Below are positions 1 through 8,831 of a DNA stretch of 64,000 nucleotides, one piece after another. Made by a program: the position numbers and the translations under genes. The first letter of the stretch is position 1. Each line of letters begins with the position of its first letter. Source of the stretch: Anaerotignum propionicum. GTDB taxonomy: Bacteria; Bacillota; Clostridia; Lachnospirales; Anaerotignaceae. The stretch lies in NCBI RefSeq assembly GCF_024461735.1, contig NZ_JANGAD010000001.1, forward strand, positions 62,001-126,000, read 5' to 3'. Below the pieces are notes generated by a model. The model had not been told where the DNA came from and searched no databases. It saw only the letters and a program-made list of their open reading frames with translations.

Positions 1-1017
1 CTGACTGGAGCCCCGGGCAACTTCCGTTGAGGTAGCATTAATTTGTGCCAATGTTCTAGATATATTAGCTGAGAAGCTTTGAATGGAGTCATTAATTCCA
101 GACAAATCACCGCTATATTCTAACGTTGAATTGAGAACAAAGTTTCCATCAGAAAATCTTTTCATTACTTCATGGATATCATTCATAATTCCCCTTAAGC
201 TATCTACCGTTTGTTTTGTAGCAAAGGATAGGGTTTCAAATTCATCTCCTGTGTAAACTTCAATTACTGGGGAATGTAAATCCCCTTGGCTGAGAAGAGT
301 TAAGCGATCTGTAACACGCTTCAGGTGACCAGTGATTCTTCTGGCAACAACAAACATCCAGAAGATACCGAAGGAGCCAACTACGGCACCACAGGCAGCA
401 AGACTAAGGAGAGACATGTACTTTTCTTTTTCATATTGTGCAATGATTTTATCAATATCATCATAAAAATTGGCTGCGCTGATATACCAACCATAAGGTT
501 CATATTTTTTGGTATACCCTCGTTTTTTAAAGACACCATCTTCGTTTGGTTTAGGGAAGTAATACTCAGTAAACCCGCCATTCGGTTGATTTCCTACAGC
601 AATCAAATTTTTTATAAAGAAGTTCCCTGCTTTATCTTGATCCTGCAGCCGTTGTGTACCTTCAATTTGGGGATTCATATGTATAGCACAAACACCATTT
701 TCTAAGTCTGCCCAAAAGTATCCTTCACCATTATTATATCGGGAATCACGAACGATTTTTTCAGCAGTTTTCATTTCTTCTTCGTGGGTAATTTCTCCAT
801 CTAAATAACGTTGATGATTAACATCCAAAACACTGATTAAATTGTTGACGCTCAATTCAATTAATGTGTCAAAGTCATTCTTGTAAGCATTAATGATTGT
901 ATTGTGGGATTTTGTAAGTTGTATAAATGATACCGTACCCTGAATAAGAATCGTTGATAGAATTATTGCGCCGAATAAAAGCACAATTTTTGTCTTAAGT
1001 TTTGCAGTTTTTAACAT
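1..1017 (-). CDS. Methyl-accepting chemotaxis protein, N-terminal part (cut by window edge)
   Basis: Reading leftward from the ATG at 1015-1017 the frame stays open to base 1, about 339 codons. Residues 8-30 form a membrane anchor. The extracellular part has the features of a single Cache (sCache_2) ligand domain: a YLDGEITHEEE segment, then GEGYFWAD, HMNP, a Y-x-x-K-x-Y stretch and GWYISAANFYDD. A second membrane segment (about 205-225) leads into a HAMP-like linker, and the signalling domain would lie beyond the window. Such receptors sense small ligands and signal to CheA. No chemotaxis neighbours are visible. Confident for the family, not for the ligand. Confidence 0.88.
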   Translation of the reverse strand, partial: MLKTAKLKTKIVLLFGAIILSTILIQGTVSFIQLTKSHNTIINAYKNDFDTLIELSVNNLISVLDVNHQRYLDGEITHEEEMKTAEKIVRDSRYNNGEGYFWADLENGVCAIHMNPQIEGTQRLQDQDKAGNFFIKNLIAVGNQPNGGFTEYYFPKPNEDGVFKKRGYTKKYEPYGWYISAANFYDDIDKIIAQYEKEKYMSLLSLAACGAVVGSFGIFWMFVVARRITGHLKRVTDRLTLLSQGDLHSPVIEVYTGDEFETLSFATKQTVDSLRGIMNDIHEVMKRFSDGNFVLNSTLEYSGDLSGINDSIQSFSANISRTLAQINATSTEVARGSSQ

Positions 1018-1990
1018 GTTGCACGCTCCTTTGTATTTTGATTTGAATAGGTTTATGCTTAATTGATTCTCTAAGATTGTTAGCTGCATTGTTTCGGATA
1101 TGCATTTTTTCATTCAAGGTAGCTTATTAGCTTTGAAAGACCTAATTCATATTTTGATTTGATGCAATATCGAGGAACTAAAAGTATATATGTGTTTGCC
1201 ATGTTTTTTCGCAAAATAAGGGAGAGTTCACTTTTAAAATAGAAGAGATATGGAGAAATACTGACTTATATTTTACTGCGAAACTATGTAATTAAGTTTT
1301 AAGACGCTAACTATTCTGTAAAATCTTAAAGTGACATATCATTTATGGCTTAGAATACCTCCTTTGTATCGTTGCTTAAAAATAAGGATTAAGGTTTTTT
1401 TTTATCATGAAATACATTTATTGATTAGGGCTTTATTTTTACTCACGAAATTAAACTCTATATAAAAATAAGAAATTATAAAAGGGAGTGATACAGCGTA
1501 ACCAACCTAGTATTTATATTTTTGGATTTTAGCATTTTTTGGTTGTATTGTCAATAATACTTGTGTTTTATTATTAAATAATAATATTTATCAATAAATA
1601 AAATGGGAGAGGTCTCCCTGTTTTAGAAAAAGGATCAAGAGACCCATGATTTATAGGGAAGAAAAATATAGGTTGTAATGTCAGATTTTAGAAGTGTATA
1701 TATGAAAAAACGGTTTTATTCTTGTAAAGTTTTGGCCTTAGGCTGTCATTTACAAAGAATAAAACCGTTTTAATGGATTTGGCAATAGGTCACAGAAAGC
1801 TATAAGCCCATGTAACCACAATGAAAATATCAAATTTCCAACATCTGTCTGTAGGCTCGTATATATGCAAGTAATCATCTTAAGTAGCATACTTTCTTGG
1901 AAAATAAGAAGTAATTTATTGAATTTAGCAATGATTCTAAGATAGGTTACTCCTTAACATATTGAAATTATACATCCGCTCTCCATGTTT
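1018..1990. other. Long AT-rich intergenic region
   Basis: About 970 bases without a convincing gene on either strand. It contains the upstream region of the chemotaxis receptor and one strong inverted repeat at 1705-1771, listed separately. No riboswitch or tRNA fold was recognised. Confidence 0.6.
1705..1771. terminator. Long near-perfect hairpin, probable bidirectional terminator
   Basis: AAACGGTTTTATTCTT at about 1708-1723 is complemented by AAGAATAAAACCGTTT at about 1755-1770, with GTAAA/TTTAC extending the stem and a loop of about 20 bases. On the minus strand the stem is followed by a T-run, so it could end the leftward gene 1991-2890; the plus side also has a short T-run. Confidence 0.6.
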
Positions 1991-2890
1991 TTAAGGCTTA
2001 GTTACTTCAGAGTTATTCATATTTTGTATTGCATGGTTAATGAAACAATCACCCCAAATATGGTAATACCCTTCATGATCCTTAATCAGTGCCCAATCCA
2101 TTTTTTGAGTACACCAATACAGTTGACTATTGGGGTTTGTTAGTATGATATGTGTATCCATTTCATAAGAAGCCCCATCTATATCCCATGTATTAAGTTC
2201 ATAAACTCTGTTTTCCCCACGATGGAGTAGTATTTCAACAACATTTTCTCGTTTAAAAATCTTTTTAAATTCATCTTCATGAAGTCGTAGATAATCTGTA
2301 TTTGAGATATGCTCGCTTTGCTCCTCCTTTTTGTGCCATTTGTTTTTGAATGTGAGCAAGAGCGTTTTTTCTTCATCATTTGATAAAACTCTACGAAAAA
2401 ATAGAGGAGAAATTTCTATTAGATCGTCTTTGTCTGTTTTTTTAATCAGGGATATCAAATGACTGATTTCTGTTTCAATAATCTTTTCTTTCTCTTTTTT
2501 GCTCCAACTGTGGTAATGGCTATTATCGGATATTTTGGAGGATTGAATATTTTGGAGGGATGCACTTTTTATGTCATTCAGCGATTCGAATTGTAAGGGA
2601 TCTATTTTTTCAATATATTGTAAAATGATTTCCAAAATATCAATATTGATATTGTATGTTTTTTTACTTAAAGCAGGGTCATTCTCAATATTTATGAATT
2701 CATCGTGGTCTAAACATTTTATTTTTTCAAAGATTGCTTCAATGGCTTGATCTTCTGGCATAGCTTTTACTTCTTCATAAATACCCAATGCTTTTAATTG
2801 AGCGATTAAACGATTTTCTTTTAACGTATTTCTTCTGTCTATACAGTATCTTCTTATAAAAGTATGGAAATTAATAATGGTTTGATCCAT
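1991..2890 (-). CDS. Hypothetical protein, 299 aa
   Basis: I do not recognise this protein. The start MDQTIINF at 2888-2890 is chosen because AGAGGTG lies five bases upstream; an in-frame Met 12 codons earlier has no ribosome site. The sequence is charged and largely helical with no membrane segment or signal peptide. The C-terminal 80 residues are richer in aromatic residues (WDIDGASYEMDTHIILTN, LYWCTQKMDWALI, GYYHIWGDCF) and look like a compact domain of their own. It stands alone, with over 900 bases of non-coding DNA downstream. Confidence 0.7.
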   Translation of the reverse strand: MDQTIINFHTFIRRYCIDRRNTLKENRLIAQLKALGIYEEVKAMPEDQAIEAIFEKIKCLDHDEFINIENDPALSKKTYNINIDILEIILQYIEKIDPLQFESLNDIKSASLQNIQSSKISDNSHYHSWSKKEKEKIIETEISHLISLIKKTDKDDLIEISPLFFRRVLSNDEEKTLLLTFKNKWHKKEEQSEHISNTDYLRLHEDEFKKIFKRENVVEILLHRGENRVYELNTWDIDGASYEMDTHIILTNPNSQLYWCTQKMDWALIKDHEGYYHIWGDCFINHAIQNMNNSEVTKP

Positions 2891-3016
2891 TTTACACCTC
2901 TTTCTGAACATATCTTCACGAAACAAAATGTCACAGTATCAACATGATGGCTCTAGAAATAATCGTTGTCTAATGCTTTGTCATTCTAGGAAGATTTGTG
3001 ATAATTGAAAATAACA

Positions 3017-3829
3017 CTAGCTGAAATAAATCTCCGCAAAATACTCATGTTCCATATCTTTATGGAGTAATGCGAAGGAAAACTTGACTGCAATTGTGGT
3101 ATTAACCAATCTGAAATGATTGGAGAGAGTATTTAAATATGTCATGAGCTGGGACTCTTTTCCCCAGAAATGGATAAGTTTATAATCTCCCGAGAGGGTG
3201 GATAAAGACACTTTTCCTTCTAAGGCTAAGGAATTCAAATAATTCCTTAATTGCCCCGCCTCATCTGGTTGCTGATGGAGAGAAAGTCCTACAATCTGAG
3301 TATTTTCGGTTAATTTTCCATCTGTATTGACATAATAAGTAAACCATTGATCAAAAGATTCAATTCCATGGAGTGAGGCAATTTCTTTGCTGCGAAAAAG
3401 ATCTTTCAGTTCCGCATTATAAATTGTGATATCCATGTTTTTCTGGGTTTTTACTTCAGCAAAAGTATAATCGGTTTGGAATCCTTGAATCTGTTTAAGC
3501 AGTTGAACCATTTCTGTTGTATAAAGACTAAGCTTCTCCAATAGCTTACGCTGGTCTTCTATGCGTAAATGTTGTTCTTCCAGCATTGATAGATATCCAT
3601 TTATGCTCTCAGAATCCACTGCAACTTTCATTTGTTCCAAGGGGATTTCCAGGTGCTTTCCGACTAAAAGCATTTCTAATACATCAAGGTGTTCTAAGGA
3701 ATAGTATCGGTAGCCGCTTTCTTTTTCTACCACTGGTTTTAGCAAATTTTTGTGGTCATAATATCGTAAGGTATCTAATGAAATTCCATATAAATTACTT
3801 ACTTGACCAATCCTTAATAAATTTCGCAT
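3017..3829 (-). CDS. MerR-family transcriptional regulator with C-terminal effector domain
   Basis: Residues 1-75 match the MerR winged-helix DNA-binding region: RIGQVSNLYGISLDTLRYYD followed by GYRYYSLEHLDVLEMLL. A coiled dimerisation helix follows (about 80-120), then a 150-residue domain resembling the effector-binding (GyrI/BmrR-like) part of multidrug-responsive MerR proteins. It is divergent from an acetyltransferase/hydrolase pair, and a MerR-type promoter with a 19-base spacer lies between them. It probably activates that pair on binding a small hydrophobic or cationic ligand. The DNA-binding call is firm; the ligand is unknown. Confidence 0.88.
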   Translation of the reverse strand: MRNLLRIGQVSNLYGISLDTLRYYDHKNLLKPVVEKESGYRYYSLEHLDVLEMLLVGKHLEIPLEQMKVAVDSESINGYLSMLEEQHLRIEDQRKLLEKLSLYTTEMVQLLKQIQGFQTDYTFAEVKTQKNMDITIYNAELKDLFRSKEIASLHGIESFDQWFTYYVNTDGKLTENTQIVGLSLHQQPDEAGQLRNYLNSLALEGKVSLSTLSGDYKLIHFWGKESQLMTYLNTLSNHFRLVNTTIAVKFSFALLHKDMEHEYFAEIYFS

Positions 3830-3848
3830 ATATAATCTCCTGAAAGTA

Positions 3849-3879
3849 TTGACTCTTGAGTTGCTCTAGGGTTTATCAT
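3849..3879 (+). promoter_or_regulatory. MerR-type promoter/operator with 19-base spacer
   Basis: TTGACT (3849-3854) and TATCAT (3874-3879) are separated by 19 bases, the over-long spacing typical of MerR-activated promoters. An imperfect dyad, ACTCTTGAG and CTCTAGGGT, fills the spacer, where a MerR dimer normally binds. It points toward the acetyltransferase at 3921, and the regulator is transcribed the other way. Confidence 0.75.
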
Positions 3880-3920
3880 GAGTATATTCTATTCAGCAGT
3901 GCTTGTAAAGGAGAGAAAAC

Positions 3921-4529
3921 ATGGAGCCAATTAGTATTGAGAAATATAATGATGTAGATTTTAATGAGATGATAGAATTGGTTGTTACCTCTTTTGAAAG
4001 TAAATTATGCCATAGACTGAGGCTGAAGCCCAATGAAATAAAGGACATCCTTCAACTTACATGGAATATAAGGGCATGCGATGCAGGATATCTGCATTAC
4101 GTTGCCGAAATGGAAAACGAGGTGGTTGGAGTGATGCTAATTCAGCATAGCATAATACAGAAAGAAAAAAAGAAGGTTCCTATTTTTCCTTTATTCCGTC
4201 GGTACGGATTATTTAATATTCTATTTTTAATCTTCATAATTTCAATTTTAGAGATTTATAAACCTGATGGAGCCTATATTGAGCATATTGCAGTAGATGC
4301 ATCTGTGAGAGGTAGGGGAATTGGTGAAATGCTGTTAGCCAAAGGACAAGAGGATTTGAAAAAGATGGGTTACTCCAGTTTGTCCTTGGCGGTTGCCAAA
4401 GGAAACCCAGCAAAGCATTTGTATGATAGAGAGGGATTTCAAGATATTATTTATAAAAAAACTCCATTTCAGGGATACTTTATAGGAGTAAAAGAGTGGA
4501 TTTTTATGGAAAAGAGGTTACATGAATGA
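3921..4529 (+). CDS. GNAT-family N-acetyltransferase, 202 aa
   Basis: The acetyl-CoA binding signature is clear at about residues 121-145: HIAVDASVRGRGIGEMLL, containing the R-G-x-G-I-G pyrophosphate loop, followed by the conserved alpha-helix and LYDREGF near the end. A hydrophobic stretch at about 96-112 is unusual for GNATs and could be a surface or membrane-associated insertion. GGAG lies upstream of the ATG. The stop overlaps the start of the hydrolase (ATGA), so the two are translationally coupled and probably controlled by the adjacent MerR protein. The substrate is unknown; detoxification by acetylation is an inference. Confidence 0.87.
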   Translation: MEPISIEKYNDVDFNEMIELVVTSFESKLCHRLRLKPNEIKDILQLTWNIRACDAGYLHYVAEMENEVVGVMLIQHSIIQKEKKKVPIFPLFRRYGLFNILFLIFIISILEIYKPDGAYIEHIAVDASVRGRGIGEMLLAKGQEDLKKMGYSSLSLAVAKGNPAKHLYDREGFQDIIYKKTPFQGYFIGVKEWIFMEKRLHE

Positions 4530-5539
4530 AAACGAAGCGTAGCAAAATAATATCGGTACTGGGTATTTTTATTATTCTTTGTGTTGGTATAGTGTTATTT
4601 CAGAATACTTATGATATGAAAGTCACGTCTGTCCAGATACCTACGTCTAAAGGGAGTCTAAATGGAAGTCTAGTCTTACCAGAGAAAATAGAGGCTAACG
4701 TTGGTTTAGTTATCTTCATACATGGAGATGGCCCTGCTGATGCATCTTATAATGGTGCTTATGAACCTTTGTGGGAGGAGCTAGCGAAGGAGGGGTATGC
4801 ATCTTTGTCTTGGAGCAAGCCTGGAATTAACGGTTCTGAGGGTAACTGGCTTGATCAATCCATGGAGGACAGAGCAACGGAGGCAGTTGAGGTTATAAAT
4901 TGGGCAAAATCCCTGCCAGAAATTGATGGGAAAAAAATTGGGCTATGGGGAGCAAGCCAAGCAGGGTGGGTCATTCCCAAAATTGTTCAACTGGATAAAA
5001 GCATTGCCTTTTCTATTTTGGTGGCACCTGCCGTCAATTGGGTGGATCAAGGTCTTTATAACACTCTTGGGAGAATGAAAAAAGAGGGCAGCTCTTTAGC
5101 AGAGATGGAACAAGCAAAGGAAGATTACCAATGGACCCTATCACTGCTGGAAAAGAATACGCCTTATCAAGAATATCAGCGAGATGAAAGGGCAGAAAAG
5201 GGTATTTCAGAAGAACGCTGGAATTTTATAATCAAAAATTATCAATCGGATTCTACTGAAGATATAAAGCATTTTTATAGTCCTGTTAAGTTGTTTTTAG
5301 GTGGGCAGGATATTAATGTTGACAGCAACAATACAAAGGAAGTATATGAAGCTGTAATCCCAAAGGAGCTTCTAAGTGTCACAGTGATTCCCACCGCGGA
5401 TCATTCTATGCTGCGAGCCTCCCTGGTGGATTCCAAATGGTTGACAGTTTCCACTGCAATTGTTGCACCAAGACAGCTTGTTGATGAACGTTATTATAAT
5501 GAGATTAGAGAATTTTTAAGGTCATTAAATCATGCCTGA
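4526..5539 (+). CDS. Alpha/beta hydrolase with N-terminal membrane anchor
   Basis: A 337-residue protein with a signal-anchor at residues 8-25 (no cleavage box seen), so probably extracytoplasmic. The fold is shown by GLVIFIHGDGP (oxyanion region), the nucleophile elbow GASQAG (Ser144), an acid in GGQDIN (Asp262) and ADHSML (His293), in the order expected for a Ser-Asp-His triad. It resembles the dipeptidyl aminopeptidase/acylaminoacyl peptidase-like esterases. It overlaps the upstream acetyltransferase by four bases. Substrate unknown. Confidence 0.88.
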   Translation: MKTKRSKIISVLGIFIILCVGIVLFQNTYDMKVTSVQIPTSKGSLNGSLVLPEKIEANVGLVIFIHGDGPADASYNGAYEPLWEELAKEGYASLSWSKPGINGSEGNWLDQSMEDRATEAVEVINWAKSLPEIDGKKIGLWGASQAGWVIPKIVQLDKSIAFSILVAPAVNWVDQGLYNTLGRMKKEGSSLAEMEQAKEDYQWTLSLLEKNTPYQEYQRDERAEKGISEERWNFIIKNYQSDSTEDIKHFYSPVKLFLGGQDINVDSNNTKEVYEAVIPKELLSVTVIPTADHSMLRASLVDSKWLTVSTAIVAPRQLVDERYYNEIREFLRSLNHA

Positions 5540-5574
5540 TAAATTTTTTTATAATTAAGCCTGAAAATTAATAG

Positions 5575-5620
5575 AGCAACGTTTCATGAAGAAAGCTGTT
5601 ACACGATACGTTGCTTTTGT
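5575..5620 (+). terminator. Possible terminator after hydrolase
   Basis: AGCAACGT (5575-5582) is the perfect inverse of ACGTTGCT (5608-5615), followed by TTTGTTT. The loop of about 25 bases is long, so this is moderate support only. Confidence 0.45.
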
Positions 5621-5772
5621 TTGGAAGAAAATATATGGCGCAACCCTTCTCCCGTGGTATCATTGCCCACCGATAGCCACTTTGCATCCACACACCAATC
5701 CATTGGTGCACTATCCTGTAAGGAAACATCTGGCTAAATGGGCTCATTATGAGTTTAATGTAATTCAATTCC

Positions 5773-5952
5773 TTATTTCTTTTCAATTACGATATAGGCT
5801 TGGCCTCTGGATAAACTTTCACCTACAGCACATGCCGCTATATGCTTTACACTCCAGCCTTCCGCTAAATATCTATTTACGGTATCCAAGCCATCATCCT
5901 CTTTCACCCCTAAGGTTTTTTCAGTACTTCTAACCCAAATAATTTTTTCCAT
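5773..5952 (-). CDS. Small conserved-looking protein, 59 aa
   Basis: A short frame starting at the ATG (complement of 5950-5952) with an excellent ribosome site, AAGGAGGG, seven bases upstream. The protein begins MEKIIWVRSTEKTLGVK, continues with GLDTVNRYLAEGWSV and ends AYIVIEKK: a mixed alpha/beta pattern resembling the very small DUF1737-like domains in which a WKV...ISA core is formed. It lies 62 bases downstream of the SEDS-like gene and is probably in its transcript. Function unknown. Confidence 0.7.
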   Translation of the reverse strand: MEKIIWVRSTEKTLGVKEDDGLDTVNRYLAEGWSVKHIAACAVGESLSRGQAYIVIEKK

Positions 5953-6014
5953 TTTTAGCCCTCCTTAATGAATTATATTATGTTTATTTCTGTCAAAGTA
6001 TCTTTTGGGATGCA

Positions 6015-6866
6015 TTATATTACATTTTTAGCATTTCTGGATCCAACATACCAGATAAGTGATATATAAATTCCGATGACAGGAGATAATCCATACCCCA
6101 TCAAAGGCACAGGGAAGTTTCCAAATAAGGCAGAGAGCATAATGATCACATAGTAAAAGCCAATACACCTTGACAGGATTTCCCTATTTTTAGGAGGGAA
6201 AAGTAGAAAGGGCATAGGAAATGCAGTTAAAGAAAGTATCCCTAATATCAACCAAGGCAATCCCACATCTGCCGCCATTGTCAGAATTCCTTCTACATAC
6301 GCAACGGGAGGGAGGTTGTCCAGGAAAACCCATGATAAAGCAATAAACAAGGTAAATACAGCTATTATGGAGCATTTTATTGCCTTATGATTTACCTGTA
6401 GGCATAGCATTACCATCATTGGAAGGGCAAATCCCGTCAATTGGGAAGCATCCGGTTGAAGGAACAACATCAACATTACAACTGAAGCTATTACCCAACC
6501 AGACTGAAAACCCTTGGTATTGAGTACGTGCCATAACTCTATTAGAATAATAGGTAGTACAATCATTGCAATGTTTAATTTTATAAAACCTATGGATATC
6601 CATCGATGGACGCCTTCCATTCCTTGACTTACCAATGTTACCATCAAAAGAATCATACAGGCGGGCAATATGAAATTTCGAAGATTACCTTCTAGAATAT
6701 TTATTTTTTGAGTGAACAGTATCAAGGAAATAAAGCTCATAAAAATAAGACAAGCAATATTTTGGCTCAAGATTGCAACGGGGACATGATGCTGATACAT
6801 AACAAAAGCTCCCACTGCAATGGCTGGAGACATAAATGAAATTGGCATGAATTTTTGAAATGACAA
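6015..6866 (-). CDS. Integral membrane protein resembling a short, degenerate SEDS (FtsW/RodA) protein
   Basis: 283 residues with about nine membrane helices. Three SEDS-like landmarks occur in the canonical order: GVHRWISIGFIKLNIA (like G-x-R-W-I-x-x-G), LQPDASQLTGFALP (like the Q-P-D-x-G motif) and GNFPVPLMGYGLSP near the C-terminus (like the P-x-x-SYGGSS region). It is about 90 residues shorter than FtsW/RodA, and the large extracellular loop carrying the polymerase Asp appears absent. It starts with TTG behind GGAAGG and lies 19 bases after the ABM-like gene. A transport or structural role is equally possible; glycan polymerase activity is doubtful. Confidence 0.7.
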   Translation of the reverse strand: MSFQKFMPISFMSPAIAVGAFVMYQHHVPVAILSQNIACLIFMSFISLILFTQKINILEGNLRNFILPACMILLMVTLVSQGMEGVHRWISIGFIKLNIAMIVLPIILIELWHVLNTKGFQSGWVIASVVMLMLFLQPDASQLTGFALPMMVMLCLQVNHKAIKCSIIAVFTLFIALSWVFLDNLPPVAYVEGILTMAADVGLPWLILGILSLTAFPMPFLLFPPKNREILSRCIGFYYVIIMLSALFGNFPVPLMGYGLSPVIGIYISLIWYVGSRNAKNVI

Positions 6867-6885
6867 TGGTTTCGCCTTCCTTACC

Positions 6886-7206
6886 TTAATCTATAAACGG
6901 ATTCTTATCATCCGATACTTCTTGAATGATCACAATGGGATCAGAAATTAAACCATAGGTGTTATCCTCAGGATATGTCACCGCAATTGTTGGATTGCTT
7001 CCGGCATATGCTAACATGCTATCCATGTTATCCCATTTTGTACATAAAAAGAAATGGGCATATTCCCCTTGTTCAACAATTTTTAAAAAGGCCCCTCTGT
7101 TCCCTGGGATGGCAAGGGTATCCTTTACACCAGTTTCATATTCATATTTTTCAAAGGCTTCCTTCATTTTGGCGGGTACAGCTCCATGCCATGTTCTGGA
7201 TATCAT
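6886..7206 (-). CDS. Antibiotic biosynthesis monooxygenase (ABM)-like small protein
   Basis: A 106-residue protein beginning MISRTWHGAVPAKMKEAFEKYEYETGVKD and continuing with a repeated beta-alpha pattern, which fits the ferredoxin-like ABM/DUF family fold. GAGGTG lies eight bases upstream of the ATG. It sits between a DJ-1-like gene and the SEDS-like gene in one leftward run. Family members include heme-degrading and quinol-oxidising enzymes as well as proteins of unknown role; no catalytic residues can be assigned here. Confidence 0.65.
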   Translation of the reverse strand: MISRTWHGAVPAKMKEAFEKYEYETGVKDTLAIPGNRGAFLKIVEQGEYAHFFLCTKWDNMDSMLAYAGSNPTIAVTYPEDNTYGLISDPIVIIQEVSDDKNPFID

Positions 7207-7267
7207 CTCTCATTCACCTCATTAATATCAGTTCCGTTTTTTAAGACTAGAGATATGCTTTGATTTA

Positions 7268-7876
7268 TTAATTTTCTAAATCAATGTCATATTCCATTCT
7301 TCTAGCAGTAATTTGTGCAACTTTTAAGCCTAATGTTTGTTTTACAATATAAAATGACATGTTTATTCCAGCGGATATGCCACCAGAAGTAATAATAGGA
7401 AATGCATCCACATATTTTACATCGCGAACCACGCTGACCTTAGGATATTGTTTTTCCAACCTTTCAATATCCATCCAGTGGGTTGTGGCCTGTTTTCCAT
7501 CCAGTAAGCCTGATTCAGCCAATAGAAAAGCCCCAGTGCACACTGATGCCATAATCTTTACATGAGGATAACGATGCTTAAGCCAATCAATGGTTTCTTG
7601 ATTATGGATTTCAATTTCTTCTGCGCCATAACCCCCCGGAATTATTAAAATGTCAAATTGAGGTGCATCATAAAAATCATATTCAGGTTGGATTTTTAAT
7701 CCGTTGCGGGCACTGACTAATTGTTTTGTTCTGGAAACGGTGTGTACCTCGAATGCTTTTCCACTTCCATCTTCGTTTTCTGTAATGGAAAAAACCTCAA
7801 AGGGGCCTGCAAAATCCATTACCTCAACCTCATTAAAAAGCAGTATTCCTACTTTTATGCGTGGCATTTGATTCAC
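7268..7876 (-). CDS. DJ-1/PfpI-family protein
   Basis: 202 residues of the class I glutamine amidotransferase-like fold: DFAGPFEVFSI near the start, GGYGAEEI, and the nucleophile elbow SVCTGAFLLAESGLL with Cys113, followed by ATTHW. This is the arrangement of the isonitrile hydratase/AraC-amidotransferase-like branch of DJ-1/PfpI. The ATG has GAGGTG upstream. It is the first gene of a leftward cluster with the ABM-like, SEDS-like and 59-residue proteins. The chemical reaction is not predictable from the sequence. Confidence 0.85.
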   Translation of the reverse strand: MNQMPRIKVGILLFNEVEVMDFAGPFEVFSITENEDGSGKAFEVHTVSRTKQLVSARNGLKIQPEYDFYDAPQFDILIIPGGYGAEEIEIHNQETIDWLKHRYPHVKIMASVCTGAFLLAESGLLDGKQATTHWMDIERLEKQYPKVSVVRDVKYVDAFPIITSGGISAGINMSFYIVKQTLGLKVAQITARRMEYDIDLEN

Positions 7877-7960
7877 CTCTTTCTTTTTTTTATAATTAAT
7901 CTGTTTTTCACATGCATTAAAGAGACAAAATATTTTAAAATGGATGTCATAATGAGTATA

Positions 7961-8659
7961 TTATTTATCCCTGATTTTAGAGATATTTCGATTCATCATT
8001 TTTCTAGCAATATTCTGATAAAACCATTTTTTAAATGGTGATAATTTCTGACTATACTTTTTGAAGAATTCATCCGGTGAGTTAAATATTCCAAAATCCT
8101 GATTTATGCCTTCTTTTTGTATATAGGTTTCATTTTTATTCCAATCAATTTGTGGATTTTTAAAATCATTTGTTGCTACACCAAAGCCACAGAAAGAACC
8201 ACTGCATTCAGAAAAATTTTCCTGTAGCTTATTTAAATAATGAAGATCAAGGATAAAGCCCTCAATATTCAGCCATTTCTCCTGAAAGAAAATTTCAACC
8301 CAACTATGGACGATATTTTTGGGAGCAAGATGATATATGAAACCTGACATTGCCCCTTTTTGAAGAGATTTATCTATAGTAAACCCATGAATTCGGCATG
8401 GGATGCCAACTGATCTAAGTAGTGCCATAAATAAAGTGCCTTTTGTATTACACTGTCCATAGCCGTCCGCTAGAACACTTCTAGCGGGTATAGCATCATC
8501 AACATTATAACCGAATTTTATTTCATCTCTTACAAAACAATATATCTCTAGTATTTTTTGAAATTCATCTTTCTCTTTCCAATTTCTGCTGGCTACTAAA
8601 TGCTGTATCACAGTACTATTATAATCCAACATAGGTGTTGCCTGTAAATACTCTTTCAT
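7961..8659 (-). CDS. Transglutaminase-like domain protein
   Basis: A 232-residue protein whose central part carries the papain-like transglutaminase triad in order: Cys70 in GYGQCNTKG, His118 in HSWVEI and an acid at Asp138 in IEGFILD. There is no signal peptide or membrane segment, so it is probably cytoplasmic. Such domains act as proteases, transglutaminases or amidases and the substrate cannot be inferred. It stands alone between the DJ-1 cluster and the rRNA methyltransferase. GGAGG lies upstream of the ATG. Confidence 0.82.
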   Translation of the reverse strand: MKEYLQATPMLDYNSTVIQHLVASRNWKEKDEFQKILEIYCFVRDEIKFGYNVDDAIPARSVLADGYGQCNTKGTLFMALLRSVGIPCRIHGFTIDKSLQKGAMSGFIYHLAPKNIVHSWVEIFFQEKWLNIEGFILDLHYLNKLQENFSECSGSFCGFGVATNDFKNPQIDWNKNETYIQKEGINQDFGIFNSPDEFFKKYSQKLSPFKKWFYQNIARKMMNRNISKIRDK

Positions 8660-8831
8660 ACAATGGCCTCCTTATAGATACCTAAAATGGTCATATCCTT
8701 ATCAATCAATAGCTGCAACAGCCAATGCCTATGCAAATTTGGTTTCATGCCGTTATAGTACCATATTCTTTTTTAAATATGAAAAAATTTATTTGTTTCA
8801 CCTATGATAATAGAGTATATTTGAAATTCTT

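Noticed and set aside
1602..1617. Perfect palindrome GGGAGAGGTCTCCC
   Set aside because: The loop is only two bases, no T-run follows at once, and it probably occurs by chance or as a small protein-binding site that cannot be supported.
5586..5933. A 115-codon rightward frame rich in His, Pro and Leu
   Set aside because: It opposes the better supported 59-residue gene with a strong ribosome site, has atypical composition and no start signal.
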